DNA of 64,000 nt from Phyto melanocephala (taxonomy: Eukaryota; Arthropoda; Insecta; Diptera; Rhinophoridae). The DNA lies in NCBI GenBank assembly GCA_941918925.1, contig OW799235.1, positions 103,247,947-103,311,946 on the forward strand, in the 5' to 3' direction. Of this stretch, positions 32,165-46,089 are shown piece after piece (the first letter of the stretch is position 1; every line of letters starts with the position of its first letter). Position numbers and translations under genes: made by a program. A model generated the notes under the pieces. The model was not told the DNA's origin. It ran no database searches and was given only the letters and a program-made list of their open reading frames with translations.

Positions 32165-33452
32165 TTTTATACACGCCACCAAAAAAATGGTGGGGGTATA
32201 TTCATTTTGTCATTCCATTTGTAACACATCAAAATATCCATTTTAAACCCCATAAAGTATATATATTCTGAATCAGGGTTTGATTTGATGACGATCTAGC
32301 TATGTCCGTCCGTCTGTCTGTCTGTTGAAAGCACGATAGAGGTCGCACCGAAAAAGCTAGGGGGCTCAAATTTTGCCAGAATCTTTTTTATAGACAAGGT
32401 TTGTATTGAAAATGGGCTAAATCGGAATTTTAGGAAGTCAGTTATAGCTCGTAATGCAAGAGTAGGTCGAAAAAACCGTGTCCTTCGAACATTGAATAAA
32501 ATGGAATTGTGTCCAAACGCATCAACGTAGACTCATGAAACTTCGAATGTATATTTCCTGAGTAAAAAAATATTTTTCCCCGAAAATTCTTTTAATCTAT
32601 GCATTAGAAAAGGAGTTATCGATCAAAATGTACGAAAGTTTATACCGCACAGTGTATTTTTCGGTATATTTAAAAACAGAAACGTCATAAAAGCAACAAA
32701 ATGGGATGTACGACTCTGAAATTTTGCACACTTTGCTTTTTGGTGAGACGCTTTTTTGCAACGGAAAATCAATGTGCCACGCCTACTTTAACTCCCACCT
32801 CCCATATAACGTTTTACCCAAAATTCATTTTGGAGTAATAAAGGACTATATTGAAACATCTAGGTTGTACTCATTAGCAAAAACTATTTTGACACGCCTA
32901 CTATAAGGCCCACTTTTCACGTTATCTACCGTTAATGAAATTTAAAAGCTCATAAAACCGCCAAAATTAGAAGTATGATGATAAAATTCTACAGATAACC
33001 TTCTAATCAATGTAATTGTTATTCCAAAAAATTTAGGTGACACGCCCACTTTAACGCCTACCTCCCATATAAGGGTTTATCTTAAATTCATGTTATTTCT
33101 CTATTGACAAAGTTTTTGGAAAAATAAAGGACTATATTGAAATATCTGAGTTTTATTTATTAGCAGAAAATTTATTGACACGCCTACTTTCATTGAAAGA
33201 CTAAATTTGCGAATACATTTTACTAGCATATCGAAGTTATACAGGGTGGTTAAATTTTAAGGGCCGATATTGATTTTAAATAAAACACAAATTATTAAGG
33301 AAAATTATTATCATTTATTTTCATAATGATAATATTTGTATGGTTCAATTATGTATGGAACAAAATATCGGCCAAATGCACCCCCCCCAACCTCGGCGCC
33401 ACACCTCTATCCGATGGTCCAAATTTTTAATGACAATGTTGATGCTCAATTT
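32165..33452 (+). mobile_element. 3'-truncated HINE (B type)
   Basis: It has the same 5' hairpin (TATACACGCCACCA / TGGTGGGGGTATA), ACCCCATAAAGTATATATAT and GTCCGTCTGTCTGTCTG block as the copy at 28838. It runs into the left part of the nested MITE (33242-33452) and stops there. No 3' hairpin is present. Confidence 0.75.
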
Positions 33453-34025
33453 ATGAAAGTTTTATTTTTATAATCGTCCTTTCGTCCTTGAGGTATGTGC
33501 CTTTAAACTTTTTTTGTATCAACGTTTCAGTCAGAGTTACTTCTTCGTATTTGTGATTATGTAATTATTTAATTTAAAAGTAAAATGCTGATTGCCGAAC
33601 TTATTTGTACGTCCTGGAGAAAACGTCAAAAACGTTATAATCATATGAGTGCGCTTGATAATTTCATCTCCAGGCCACTTTAGAAGAAATTAAGTTTTTA
33701 GTTTATATCAACCAAATTTTGTTCGACAGTTTTTAAATGAAGATTCAATTATTTCAAATTTAATTTTTTTTAATTACACATACACAATTTTCTGATTGCA
33801 TAAATTTACCTTAGCATTAACATTAAAAAATCTACACAAGAAATTGAGTCCCCTAAATATATAATTTCAGTTACTCTTTATTTAAAAAAATTTTAAAGAT
33901 TAAACGATTTCTTCAGTGCGGTTTTTTTAAATATTTATGTATTGAGAAACTAAGATTATCAGTCAAGTATAGCTGGCAAGGAAATTTTCATTTTAAGCTA
34001 AAGCAAAAGCATTTATCGCATATGC
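33453..34025. other. Non-coding spacer
   Basis: Nothing recognised. Confidence 0.35.
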
Positions 34026-34597
34026 AAAGGGTGGTTAAATGTTAAGGGCCGATGTTGTTTTTGAATAAAACACAAAATATTTAGGAAATTATTGTAATTT
34101 CTTTTTATTATGATAATATAAGTAACGTTCAATTATGTATGGAGCAAAATATTCAAATTGTCAATGACAATGTTGATGTTCAATTGCTGGGCACGATGAT
34201 GAGTCGAGGTTGACTGCTCTTTTGCCAGACTATCGCAAAAATAGCAATGTTTTCCGTTCAACGAACTAGGAGGGCATTCAAAGATGTTTTCACATTTCAT
34301 ACAGACCTGTTTTACATAAATTTAAATATTTTGCACAGTTCTCACGATTGTGGACGAATTTGAACGAATATGTTGACTAAAAGAATCATGAAGTGCACGA
34401 AATGCATTTTGATTTGAACGCCCATTTTCATAATATGCCTGAATAACTTTAACGTGTGGCTCGATTGCGTGTCTTTCCATGGTTCAAATTGAGTTAGTCT
34501 AAATTGAGAAAAGTCAAATGAAATGCAAAAAAAAAAAAACTTGACGTTTAGATGTGGTTTACATTCAGCATCGGCTCTCAAAATTTAATCACCCTTT
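34026..34597. mobile_element. Solo copy of the GGGTGGTTAAAT MITE
   Basis: Left end AAAGGGTGGTTAAATGTTAA, right end (reversed) AAAGGGTGATTAAATTTTGA. Interior matches 29866-30480. It is not inside a HINE, showing that the MITE also moved on its own or was left after HINE decay. Confidence 0.65.
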
Positions 34598-35749
34598 ATA
34601 TAATGTATGTACATAGAAAATGCTTAAAATATTTATCAAGGTATATTTCTTTATCGGGTAGTCTTGATTTGTTGGCTGGTTATTTTTGCTCCACTTATTT
34701 TAAACTGTAGCTGTCGAAGTTTAAATCAACAAACAAATTCCTCTATTTCCTCACCTATTTCAAATGTCAAACTTCATAAAATATGAACAAAGAAATTCTA
34801 TCTGAACTGTGATTATTTGATGAACAAATATGTCTTGATATAATTATAGCTTGTATATAAGTATTTTTATTATTTAGAACTCTCACGCACTGTTACCGAT
34901 AAGCTTTCATATACATAAATATACTACAAACATACAATAATTGTCTTGCCTAATTTTGTTTAAATTAAATTCAATTCAACCGTAAAAAATTTACTTGACT
35001 AATTGTATATACTAAAAGTCGCATTAACTTTATAAATAAAGACATAAAAGCAAATTTTTATTTGCATGTGTTTATGTGGAATTTAAATAGAGGAACTTTT
35101 TTGCCAATACAAATCAGTTGTATAAGAATATAAAACAATTGTTACCAACTAAAACATTTGTACCTTAATACCTTTGTATGTACCTTACATTGTTATTCAT
35201 TCAAATGGAAAATTTGCTATTAATAGCTTTAAGGCAACTACAATACTTTTGTACATTTCTTTTTTATTGTATGTAAACGTGAAGGTTATACATACATAAT
35301 TGAGTACATTTGTATCGTGTGGATTAGCAAATGCTGCTTTAGACTTTTTTAAGAAAATTTCGTCATATAATATCACAACAAACATACACGTAAGTAGATG
35401 TATTTGTTTAGCATAAGTATACAAACAAGCGGTTTATTGTCTATTTTTGATATAGCAAAGCCATTGTTGTGCACAATTGATTTTGCAAATAACACACTGA
35501 AAAGTGCTGTTGTTTAAGTTGTGAATTTTAGAAATGGCGTGGCAGAACAATTGATTGAAAATTAATTTGTCATTCTTCGAAAATCAGGTTAAAATTTAAA
35601 TATCCTATTAAAGGTAACAACCAGACAAAAAAAAAAGATATATTTAAGTAGAAATGCATTTGCCGTAATAAAATAACATTTACTAAGTCCATAAGTTATT
35701 TTATTTAGTTTATATAAAGAGTAACATATCTTTAATGTATAGCAACTTT
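34598..35749. other. Non-coding spacer
   Basis: Nothing recognised. Confidence 0.35.
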
Positions 35750-37456
35750 AAGTATATATAAGTATAAGTTAAGTATAAGTTAAGTATAAGTATAAATTAA
35801 GTATAAGTATAAGTCTACGTATAAGTATAAGTTAAGTATAAATATAAGTATAAGTTAAGTATGAGTATAAGTAAAATTAAGTATAAGTATAAGTATGAGT
35901 ATAAATAAAAGTTAAGTATAAGTATGAGTATGGGTATAAGTATAAGTATATGTATGAGTATAAGTGAGTATGAGTATTAGTATAAGTATGAGATGAGTAT
36001 AAGTATAAGTATGAGTATAAGTATGAGTATAAGTGAGTATGAGTATGAGTATAAGTGAGTATAAGTGTAATTACGAGTATGAGTATAAGTATGAGTAAAA
36101 GTATAAGTATTAGTATAAGTGAGTATGAGTATGAGTATAAGTATGAGATGAGTATAAGTTGAGTATAAGTATAATTATAAGTATAAGTATAAGTATGAGT
36201 ATGAGTATAAGTATGAGATGAGTATAAGTATGAGATGAGTATAAGTTGAGTATAAGTATGATTATAAGTATGAGTATGAGTATAAGTATGAGATGAGTAT
36301 AAGTTGAGTATAAGTATGATTATAAGTATGAGTATGAGTATAAGTATGAGTATGAATATGAGTACAAGTATAAGTATGAGTATGAGTATCAGTGAGTATG
36401 AGTGAGTATGATTATGAGTAAAAGTATAAGTATGAGTATGAGTTTATACTCATACTCATACTTATACTTTATACTTATACTTATTAGTATAAGTATGAGT
36501 ATAAATGAGTATGAGTATAAGTGAGTATAAGTATAAGTATGAGTATAAGTGAGTATAAGTATGAGTATGAGTTTATATGAGTATGAGTATAAGTAGGAGT
36601 ATGAGTATAAGCGTGTATGAGTATGAGTATATGTATGAATATGAGTATAAGTGAGTATAAGTATGAGTATGAGTGAGTCTGAGTGAGTACGAGTGAGTAT
36701 GAGTGAGTATAAGTGAGTATGAGTGAGTATGAGTATAAGTATGAGTATAAGTATGAGTATAAGTATAAGTGAGTATGAGTATGGGTAAAAGTATAAGTAT
36801 GAGAATGAGTAAAAATGAGTATAAGTATAAGTATAAGAATAAGTATAAGTATAAGTATAAGTATAAGTATAAGTATAAGTATAAGTATAAGTATAAGTAT
36901 AAGTATAAGTATAAGTATAAGTATAAGTATAAGTATAAGTATAAGTATAAGTATAAGTATAAGTATAAGTATAAGTATAAGTATAAGTATAAGTATAAGT
37001 ATAAGTATAAGTATAAGTATAAGTATAAGTATAAGTATAAGTATAAGTATAAGTATAAGTATAAGTATAAGTATAAGTATAAGTATAAGTATAAGTATAA
37101 GTATAAGTATAAGTATGTAAGTATGAGTCTGAGTGAGTACGAGTGAGTATGAGTGAGTATGAGTGAGTATGAGAGAGTATGAGTATAAGTATGAGTATAA
37201 GTATGAGTATAAGTATGAGTATAAGTATAAGTGAGTATGAGTATGGGTAAAAGTATAAGTATGAGAATGAGTAAAAATGAGTACGAGTATAAGTATAAGT
37301 ATGAGAATGAGTAAAAATGAGTACGAGTATAAGTATAAGTATAAGTATAAGTATAAGTATAAGTATGAGAATGAGTAAAAATGAATACGAGTATAAGTAT
37401 AAGTATGAGAATGAGTAAAAATGAGTACGAGTATAAGTATAAGTATAAGTATAATT
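35750..37456. repeat. 1.7-kb hexanucleotide satellite (AAGTAT)n
   Basis: An array of AAGTAT with GAGTAT and GAGT variants. Positions 36841-37116 are 46 uninterrupted AAGTAT units. A short block (about 36443-36483) is inverted, reading ATACTT. Around the pure core, a variant block (about 36676-36820) is repeated at 37127-37285, and a roughly 40-bp unit with GAGAATGAGTAAAAATGAGT recurs four times at 37255-37440. Long open frames on both strands here (poly Thr-Tyr, Ile-Leu, Tyr-Lys, Ser-Ile) are artefacts of a six-base period. Confidence 0.95.
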
Positions 37457-38699
37457 ATGTAAATAGCACACGTCTGAACTTTAACGCTGTTTCGAAAAAC
37501 CTGGCTTTCGAATGTCGTCACAACAGATACAATACCTAGAAAAAGTATTTTACCTGATTATGTTAAAAAAAATCTTTGAACCATTAGGCAATTAGAAAGG
37601 AATTGCTTTAAATTTTGGGTTTTTTTTAAAGAATGCTATTACACACAAAAGAGTTAAATACGTTTACAGATAAAAAGGTTTTCCTTCATGTAATAAGTGG
37701 CCAAATATATAATTTTAAAAATTCCTGGAAAGCGAGTTTGCAAAAAAATTATTCAATTAATGTTTTGTAATTATTATAGAGGGACATCAGCCAAGGGCAT
37801 TTCTTAACTGATTTCTTTAAAAATAAGGACAGTTTAAAATATCATATCCGTACTGAAAAATAAGATAGAATGGATCTGAAATGCTTACCAGGTAGCCAAA
37901 AGAAAAATAACTGGCTATTTGAAAATTTAAAAAACTTAAAACTTAAAAACAGATTAAAATCGCTTAAGTTATTTATATTTTGATTGTATATTATTTAATT
38001 ATCATAACAAATAAATAAAAAAAATTTAATTTTTAAAATTTCTATAGCCAAAAAATTATTTTATTCATGAGGCTAACATATTGTTGTTAATAGATTATCG
38101 AAGGTATGAAAGCTTAATTAGGTACGTTACAACTGTTGGAAAGGCAAATTTATCTAGTTTCTTAGTATATGTTTCAATTTTAAGGTTTTAGAAACGCTTG
38201 CACACAAATAGGAAATAATTAAAAATAGTGCATATAAAAATCTTTGTACTGAGTAACAAAATATTTTTTTTTTTATACATATCCCATTTGCATCCCACTA
38301 AGCGACCTAAAAGCTCTTAAAGGAAAAGCCCTAAGCTTTCTTTTGAACAAAAAAAAAACAGAGGGTCCATTTAAAAAAAAAAGAAAAAATAAAAAAAAAT
38401 TAAAAAAAAAAAATTTTTTTGGAAAGATTGAAGAAATAGCTATCTAAATTACTTGGGACAAATTTTGCTGAGAGCTATAGATATTAACTTACAGGGATGA
38501 GAAGAAACACCTGCTTGGCCGAAATGTAAAATTGTAGCCTCCTTTATCTCAAAGAGTTCTTGACCGATCTTATTAAAAATTTGTATCTGAGCTACTATTT
38601 AATAGGACTAGCCGATCGAAGACATCGATTTTGATTTCAAAAGTTGGTACACCTGAGGCGAAATGACCCATATATATATTGATAAATGTCATACAATTT
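37457..38699. other. Non-coding spacer
   Basis: Homopolymer A tracts near 38350-38415; nothing else recognised. Confidence 0.35.
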
Positions 38700-39060
38700 T
38701 ACCCATAAATGGTATTTACAAAATGCAACTTCTAATATATGTTTTTAAGTGTTTGCACAATATTAGATTTTATGAGATATAACCATATGATAAATACAAG
38801 AAATAATGAAAATTTAAGAATCTCTTGGGGTAGGTTCGAAACAACAAAACAGCGCGTGGAATTTATAGGAAGTCGTGAATACAATAATTTGCCTCAAATG
38901 TTAAAAAATGAAAATAGAATTTCTGTTTTTAAAAGACTTCTTAAACAACACTTTTTGCGACATATAAATGCAATTTTTTTATAATGATCTCTTCTATAAA
39001 TCGATCTCATATTCTAAACTATTGTAAATAAATTATTTGTCAATAAAATTTATATAAATA
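38700..39060 (+). pseudogene. LINE ORF2 C-terminus and 3' tail (CR1/Jockey-like)
   Basis: An 81-codon frame (38739-38984) contains ENLRISWGRFETTKQRVEFI, then GSREYNNLPQMLKNENRISV and FKRLLKQHFLR. This matches the end of many LINE reverse transcriptases (lRxPRxRTxxGKxSFxFxGPxxWNxLPxxLK...SFKRxLKxyL). It is followed by an AT-rich tail with AATAAA-like motifs (39040-39060), as expected at a LINE 3' end. Everything upstream is missing, a typical 5' truncation. No stop lies within the 81 codons. Confidence 0.65.
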
Positions 39061-39399
39061 AAAAAATACATTTTATAGAAAAAGTAAGCCTTTTTAAATA
39101 TTGTGTGTATAAATTAAGAATACGGCATTTTCAAAATGTTTTCGTTTATTTTATTTTCCATTATTAGCCGTGACCTTTTTCCATCTTTATGGATTTCGTC
39201 ACAAAATAACTCATCAGTTTTTGACGACAGGAAAGAAGCAAGCCAATTTTAAATACCCTGAAGAAAAAGAGAGAACATGATGTATCCGCCAAAACAGACA
39301 ATAGTCGGATGAGGCAAAAGTTTAAAGTAAACCTTTGTTTTAAAATAGTATCAGCAAGTAAGTAAATAAATAAAAAATATATTTAACTATTCGTACACG

Positions 39400-40010
39400 T
39401 TGTTCCTAAGTAAGCATATACATGGTGATTTGCCAAATTATTATGAAAAAATTCAAGCACACTTCATTAGTTTGACCGCTAATTTTTCAGTTATCACTAT
39501 CGGAAGTTTTGTAGTTCTTAAAAACCACCCTTTACAACATATTTTTTTAATAACTATAGTATTATTCCATTCAATTAAGGTTGTACCAACAATTTTCGAA
39601 GTCTTTTTGAAGATAGGTATTATCTTGTAAATCTTTGGAACTTAAAAATATTTTAACATCATCTGCGAACATCAATGTATAAGAATGAATAAGACCTTAG
39701 GCAAATGGTTGATTGAAACTTAAAACAAAAAGGGGCCAAAATGATTTCCCTGCAGAACACCGCGTTTTACCAAAATATTTCTAGAATATTTTCTTTTCTA
39801 GAATGAAATTTTGTATTCTGTATAAAAGATATACATTTTAACAGCTTAAAAAAATACTATATTAATATCGAAACCCATTGTATCCACTTTTAAAGTAGAA
39901 GTTTATGATTAACTTTTTCTAAGTCTTTGGCAAGATCAGTATAAATGCCAGTAAAGCCTTTATTAACCAAAGAATGTAGGGCATAGCTGAAGATCCTTTA
40001 TGTTCATTAT
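39400..40010 (-). pseudogene. LINE reverse transcriptase remnant
   Basis: On the minus strand about 39985-39900 reads GIYTDLAKDLEKVNHKLLL, matching IYTDFSKAFDKVNHxLL. Then SGVLQGNHFGPFCF (about 39765) stands for the GVPQGSxLGPLLF motif. FADDVKIFLSS (about 39672-39642) stands for the catalytic FADD/YADD. Frameshifts and stops separate the segments. It is a different fragment from 25320-26230 and has kept both Asp of its FADD. Confidence 0.7.
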
Positions 40011-40279
40011 TTTAGTAATGCCTATATTTGACCAATTTACGAGATAACGTATAAAAGGGTTGGGAAATAAAGAAACTAATAACCTAGGCTAAAATTATAA
40101 ACCATTATAACATTAAAAAAAAACACAGAAATTAATTGCACTTTTATATTTATTAAAAGAAAAAATTGTTTTGCTTAATATAACATAAAAATAAACGTTT
40201 TATTTACAAATGAGTGTAGGAAATGGCAATTTTACCTGCTATATTGTGTTAATACGACATTCATATTAGTATCAAAAAT

Positions 40280-40690
40280 TTTAGATATCATTTTAATCCT
40301 CCCTTGTTTGGTCGGCAGACTGCCAATATTTTATCAATATTCTCAATCACTTGTTTCTATAAACGTTTTCAGAGGTTGATAACTGCCCGATAATGTTGAT
40401 TTTAAGCTTCGTGAATTAAACTGTTGCAAAATTATTGCTACCGATTTCAAAAAACACCATATTAAATTGTCTAAAGGTATCAAATTGCACGATCTTCGTT
40501 GCAAGTTCACTTGTCCTCTACGAGAAATAATGCGATTTTCGAACTATTGTTTCAAAAGTTCCATTGCTTCTATTTATGGCAAGTGGCACCATACTATTAC
40601 AGCCACATATTCTCTACGTTTAAATCAGCAATTATCTGCCATACAAATTATTGTGTCGACACTGCGTTTTCAAAATCAATAGAGAAATTA
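40280..40690 (-). pseudogene. Mariner transposase remnant
   Basis: Minus-strand text includes VENMWLQ-stop-YGATCHK (second catalytic motif, damaged), then FENRIISRRGQVNLQRRSCN and LIPLDNLIWCFLKS (third motif, Asp kept). It ends with VIENIDKILAVCRPNKGGLK, the usual C-terminus. Stops and frameshifts are present. No ends were identified. Confidence 0.6.
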
Positions 40691-43600
40691 TCAATAATAT
40701 GTTTACAACTGACACAATGTAAACATTCTACACAAGGTTGCGAATTAGGTAGCTATAATAAATCAACACAAGTTTAAAAAGCTATCAGATTACACTGCTC
40801 GACAAAAAATCATTTTTTGTCTTCCCGTTAATTAAAACTATGTGGACTGTATGGATTTTGATGCGCTGAACTCAAATCCGTTGTCGGTTTTTTTCCATCA
40901 GATCGGGATTTTTTTTTATGGGCATGGCAAATTTTCCCCCCTAAATAAGTCACGTACGAAGACATATTTCATCCTAACTCAAGAACAAGTCATTCGATTT
41001 TCAAAAATAAAACCCCAGAAGATATGTAACAAAATTGTATTGAACAGAACTTTTCTCTATCTCTTATCGTTTTGGAATTATTCAGAAATTAATGGAGAAA
41101 AAAAATTTTTTGGTGCAAAATTCGTATTATTTTTCAATTAAAAATGGAATTAAAAAAAATATTTAACAAGTATTCAACATGTTGCACTTTTTTCTAAGAG
41201 CTACTTATCTTAAAAATAAAAAAAAAGCCATTAATTATAAAAATCGGTTAAAAAATTTAGATTTTATTGTCAATTTACCGCAGGTACCCAATATTCATCA
41301 AATATGTGCGATGCAGCAAACAACGTCAAAGTAGGCCTACTAAAGTAGTTGAATTCATATAAATCTTATCATCTTATATTGTTTGTGTATATTTTGCTTT
41401 CACTGTGTGTTGACGAAAAAGAGAACTGTTATAAATGTGTCATGAAAGAAAATAAAATTAATTAAATAGAAATTTAAACTTAATTTTTGTTACTAAACGT
41501 TTTGCTGAAAGTAATATTTTAAGTTCTTTATTTAAAAAATGTAGAAGTGATAATGAAAAAATAAAATTTAATTTAAGGAAAAGAGTGATTTTGCTGATAT
41601 TGGCCAAGTAGAAACCTGCTGTGGTTTTATTGCCAGCACTCCTTGATCATTGGTTAAGTGTTTGATTTGAATATTATCTACTTACCTCCGAGGTTTCATT
41701 AGCCAGATTGGAACAATCGAGCATACTAAACTGACAAAACACTCCAAGGAGACAAATTATAATTGATTTATTATTTGATCTAATCTAGAACTAAAATTTA
41801 TATATTTCACGTGTGTTCATCTTTTTTGGTTCACTAATGTGTTTTACTAATATTAACCTACTTACACTAGTAAATGTAATTAATGCATATATTGCAGATT
41901 AAAAATGCACATTTAACCACAACCATGTATACGAAATTATGTACTAAGTATGTATGAACTACTGAAGATAATATTCAATTTCACCTGATGCCTCCTTTCA
42001 CTGTTAATAAAAACACATATTTCTTTTTATTCATTGAATCCCGATTATATTTACTGAGGTTTTTATTTCAATACTGTAGTGTACTTACCTTTTCAGGTTT
42101 TCAATCTTAAACAATAAAAAAAAAAATAAAACTACAAAAGAATGTTTCGCTGCGAATGTATAAGTTTCACCATTTATTAATGCCTGAGTGTATGCTTTTG
42201 GATAGCAGCCAAAATATGTACTAAAGTGTGATAGGCATCACTACTTGCCTGCCTATTTGCCTATCTGTCTCTCTGTCTACACGTCCAACTAGAATACCAA
42301 ATTGTAGCATATGAACATTCAATTTGTTGTATATGAAGATATTACATTTATGTGATATAATGAAAAATAACATGTTGCAAGAATAATATTAGTTTTCGGT
42401 TTAGTTGTGTACTGAAATGTTTTGCCAGCAGAACATACATGCAAAAACGGGATATAATTTAATATGATTTTAATAAGCTGAACAGGATGCATATACTTCA
42501 GTGAAAATTTTAAAAATATTTTGTGGTTTATTATTATTTAGCATTTAAATTCAAATAAATATTGGATCAAAATATACAAATAAGATTGTTGGTATTAGCC
42601 TCATTCACTGCGATGTTGGCGTAGCTATTAGGTACAGCGACCGAAAATATTTTCATAATTTTTTTTATTCAATCACTATGGCAGTTGCAATTAATATTAT
42701 ACAGCAGGAATACGCAATTTTAGTCGTATAAATATGCCAATAGGAATTTTCTTAAATGCAACCAAAACTAACTGAAAATTTCTTTATTACCACTTTAAGC
42801 AGCAAGTGTTAAATTTTATTTAAAAATAATTTACTTTTATCTAAAAAAAGAACACTTAAAAGGGTTTTATTCTTCTTGAATAAATTTATTATTTTAACTT
42901 TATTCGAACTAAGTTTTGAATAATCTGAAATGCTAACAATAAGGTTTGATTGTTTTAAGAATATAAAAATTTATAGAAAATAGTATTTTTTAGTTGACAT
43001 TTTCTTTTACTAAAAATTAGACTTAGAACGAAAAAGAGGAATATGCTAAAAACGACTTAGAGCAAGATGTGGTAAAATGGCAACTCGTTTTTAAAAATTA
43101 AAACAAAAAAAAAAAATGATTTGATTACAAACTGATTACCTTTTAGATATAAAGAAGCCATATAAATTAATTAGAAAAACGACTAAACATATTATTAATT
43201 TAGTAAGCAGAAGTATATTTACACTACCCTTATCTAAATGAAAGTAAGCAACGTTAAGCCAAGCTAGTTTTTTTGCACCTTGGCACACAAATATAAAGCA
43301 TTCTGGAGCACATTTTAACTATCCTGTACTTTACAAACAAAACCAGACAACTGGGGCTAAATTACGGCATTCGATCACGATCGAAATTTTGTCCGAGTTG
43401 GCTGTGCTGTAGGTATAGAGATTCCAATAAGAATGTTAAAATTTCGATCACGTTTAAATACCGTCTATATTTTATCAGTAAAAAACTGCATCTAGATAAG
43501 ACTGAAAAATGCTGCACTAGGACTAAAAATTTATTTCAGCAACTTTGCTCTGGCAATCGCATGTATTGGGAATCACTTGCTGTAAAATGATACTGAATGG

Positions 43601-45150
43601 TTTTCCTAACTTGGGAGATCTTTTAAAGACATACCGAATTTTACTTATAAAAATTTCAATGTTGCTTTTCAGATCATATTAAGAGTTACAAAGATCGATT
43701 AAAGATTTTAATTGTGTACCCTAAACTGTTCATGTGCATTAGGATCGGTACATAGAGATTTCAAGATAAATATTGAGAGGAATGTTATTTGCAAAATATT
43801 TATAGAAGAGGAGTTGTGTGTAATTGTTCAGCATAAACATCCGGATAAGCTCCTAAGGCAGGTATATTTTAAGTGTGACTAATTTGTAAAAACTCCATGG
43901 TACTAAGGGCAGAAAATCAACCATTTATAGTCTGAAACCGATAGAGGGTACAGTAAATACTTGTGATATCGTATGACTTGGTAAAGCAAGGAATTTTCTA
44001 ATTTGAGTCGAATGATAGATATTCATTAAGAAACGAAAGAAGTCGCCTAATGGATTTCGTACCTTGAAATTGTCGGATCGAAAAACAAAAAAATCTCTAA
44101 CCGGAAGAGGTTATTATATTCATATTTTTGAGACTGGAGTACATTTTAAATGTTCTTAATAATTAAAATTTTACTAAAGAGAACAAAAATCATTGTTAAA
44201 TTACGCGTTGTATACGTAACGTTTAAGTACATATTTTAGATAACACGTATACGCATAGTGGTACTTTTTTTTTTTGCAAAATAACCTAGCAGAGATACTT
44301 GAAAGTAATTAGTACAAAGTAAGATACATTTATGGTATTTATTATTAATAATGAAAAGTTTTTCATTCAAAATTAATCCGAAAACTCAAAATAATTTGTG
44401 ATAAACGATGTGCTTCAAAATTAATGCAACATCATGCAAAATATCTTAAACAATTCATGCAAATAAACAACTTCAACTCATGAAACATCAGTTTTTTCAC
44501 CAAATATGCATAAGTGCCATGCACTTATTAGAACAGAGTGCAGTCAATTAATTTTTTTTTTGTAAACGAATGTTTTCCAATGACACGCTAATGTTAAATT
44601 TTTAGTGATTTCACCTAAAGTAAATCATTTCGTCACCAGTCCAACCACTGCAAAATCACGTCTTTGTCATAGTTCTATTTTATGGGAAAATAAATAGCGA
44701 ATTTACAAAATTTGCTATCGTTACATTTAGAAGAGGTTCTTATCATGTTGTATTGTCATTATATCATATAAAAGTTTCAAAAAAATAAAAATATTGTTAA
44801 ACTAAAAACATCGAAATATGATAACGAAATATCAAGTTTCTTTTAAGAACTGCTTTCATTTAAACATCCAGCAATGATTTTTACCTAACGATTTTTTACT
44901 ACCTTAAATATTTTTAATATTTCTATAGACATAAAATGCTTTTTATTTTAATATTATTTTGCATTTCATTGTGTATTTTTTTCTAAGATTTTGTTTTACG
45001 TTTCAATCTTAAAGCTGTTTGTTTTCTAGGCCACTAGTTAAGCGCTAATTTTTTGCTTTAATTAATTTAAATAGCAAAATATTTTTATTTCTTTTTATTT
45101 ATTTTTTTTTTTTTGTTTTATACCAAAAGTAGAGTGTCAAACTTAAAAAA
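40691..45150. other. 4.4-kb non-coding stretch
   Basis: I read both strands and recognised no gene, RNA gene or named repeat. Short frames (for example 40842-41141) carry no known motif. This may be intronic or intergenic host DNA. Confidence 0.35.
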
Positions 45151-45717
45151 AAAACAAGTAACAGTGCTATATTCGGCCGTGCCGAATCTTATATATATAT
45201 TTTTTAAAAAAATTTTTAAACAATTTTTGTAAATATTTTTTTAATTTTTTTTTAATTTTTTTTTAATTTTTTTTTAATTTTTTTATTATTTTTTTTTATT
45301 TTTAATATTTTTTTTTTAATTTTTTTTTTTGGCATGTTTTTTACATGTATGTATGTATGTATGTTGTTGTTGTAATTGTGTAAAAAAACGAGTTGGTCGT
45401 GGTTTTTTGCTCATATCTCAAAAAGTTATGGGGCGATTGTGCTGAATTTCAATGGCGATTCATTCCTGGATATTTCCAAGAGATTGATACTATCTGAGAA
45501 ACATATAGATCTGAGGAACATATAGTTGCTTCTAAAAGTTGATTTTAACCAACACACGTACAGACGGACAGACGTTCAGGGCTTAGTCCACGCCTCTATT
45601 CATAAGCTTTCAGAAAATATATACTCTATGGGGTCGGAAATGAAAATTGTAGAAATTACAAACGGAATGAAAAAGCTATATATACCCTTGTGCACCACAG
45701 GTGAAGGGTATAATAAA
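45151..45717 (-). mobile_element. HINE (A type), complete
   Basis: Reversed, it starts TATACCCTTCACCTG with an adjacent GGTGCACAAGGGTATA arm and contains the ACCCCATAGAGTATATATTT-like motif and a short GTCTGTCCGTCTGT block. It ends AAGATTCGGC-ACG-GCCGAATATAG, CACTGTTACTTGTTTT. T/A-rich tracts fill 45185-45330. Non-coding. Confidence 0.75.
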
Positions 45718-46089
45718 ACATTTCTAAAATATCAATTTAACCCTCTGTAAGAGTTGGCTGCCTAATAAAATATACCAAGTATATTTAAAACTACGTATGT
45801 CCAGTCTTTTATTTTAATTCAGGTAATTAAAATTCAAAATTTAGTTGTTTTCTCTGTTAAGTTATTATTGCAGATACTTCTCTAAAACTCGGGTTCAATA
45901 TTTTTAATGAGATTTGTTTGGTTCAATATATTTCGTTTGATTTAAATTATAAATGAATATTTAATTAGGAAATCAATTTCAGATTCTAGAACATTTTTGC
46001 TTCTGCTTTTTGTCATTTCATTTTTTATTTAATTTTAAATTTTTTGTTGTCATTGCGATTACTGCTGCAAAAAAATTCCGTTAATATTA
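45718..46089. other. Spacer between two HINEs
   Basis: Nothing recognised. Confidence 0.35.

Noticed and set aside
36000..36450. CRISPR-like regular repeats
   Set aside because: Simple-sequence satellite with no unique spacers, and the genome is clearly eukaryotic.
36389..37521. Long open frames on both strands (poly Thr-Tyr, Ile-Leu, Tyr-Lys, Ser-Ile)
   Set aside because: They are translations of a six-base satellite whose period creates stop-free frames; there is no protein signal.
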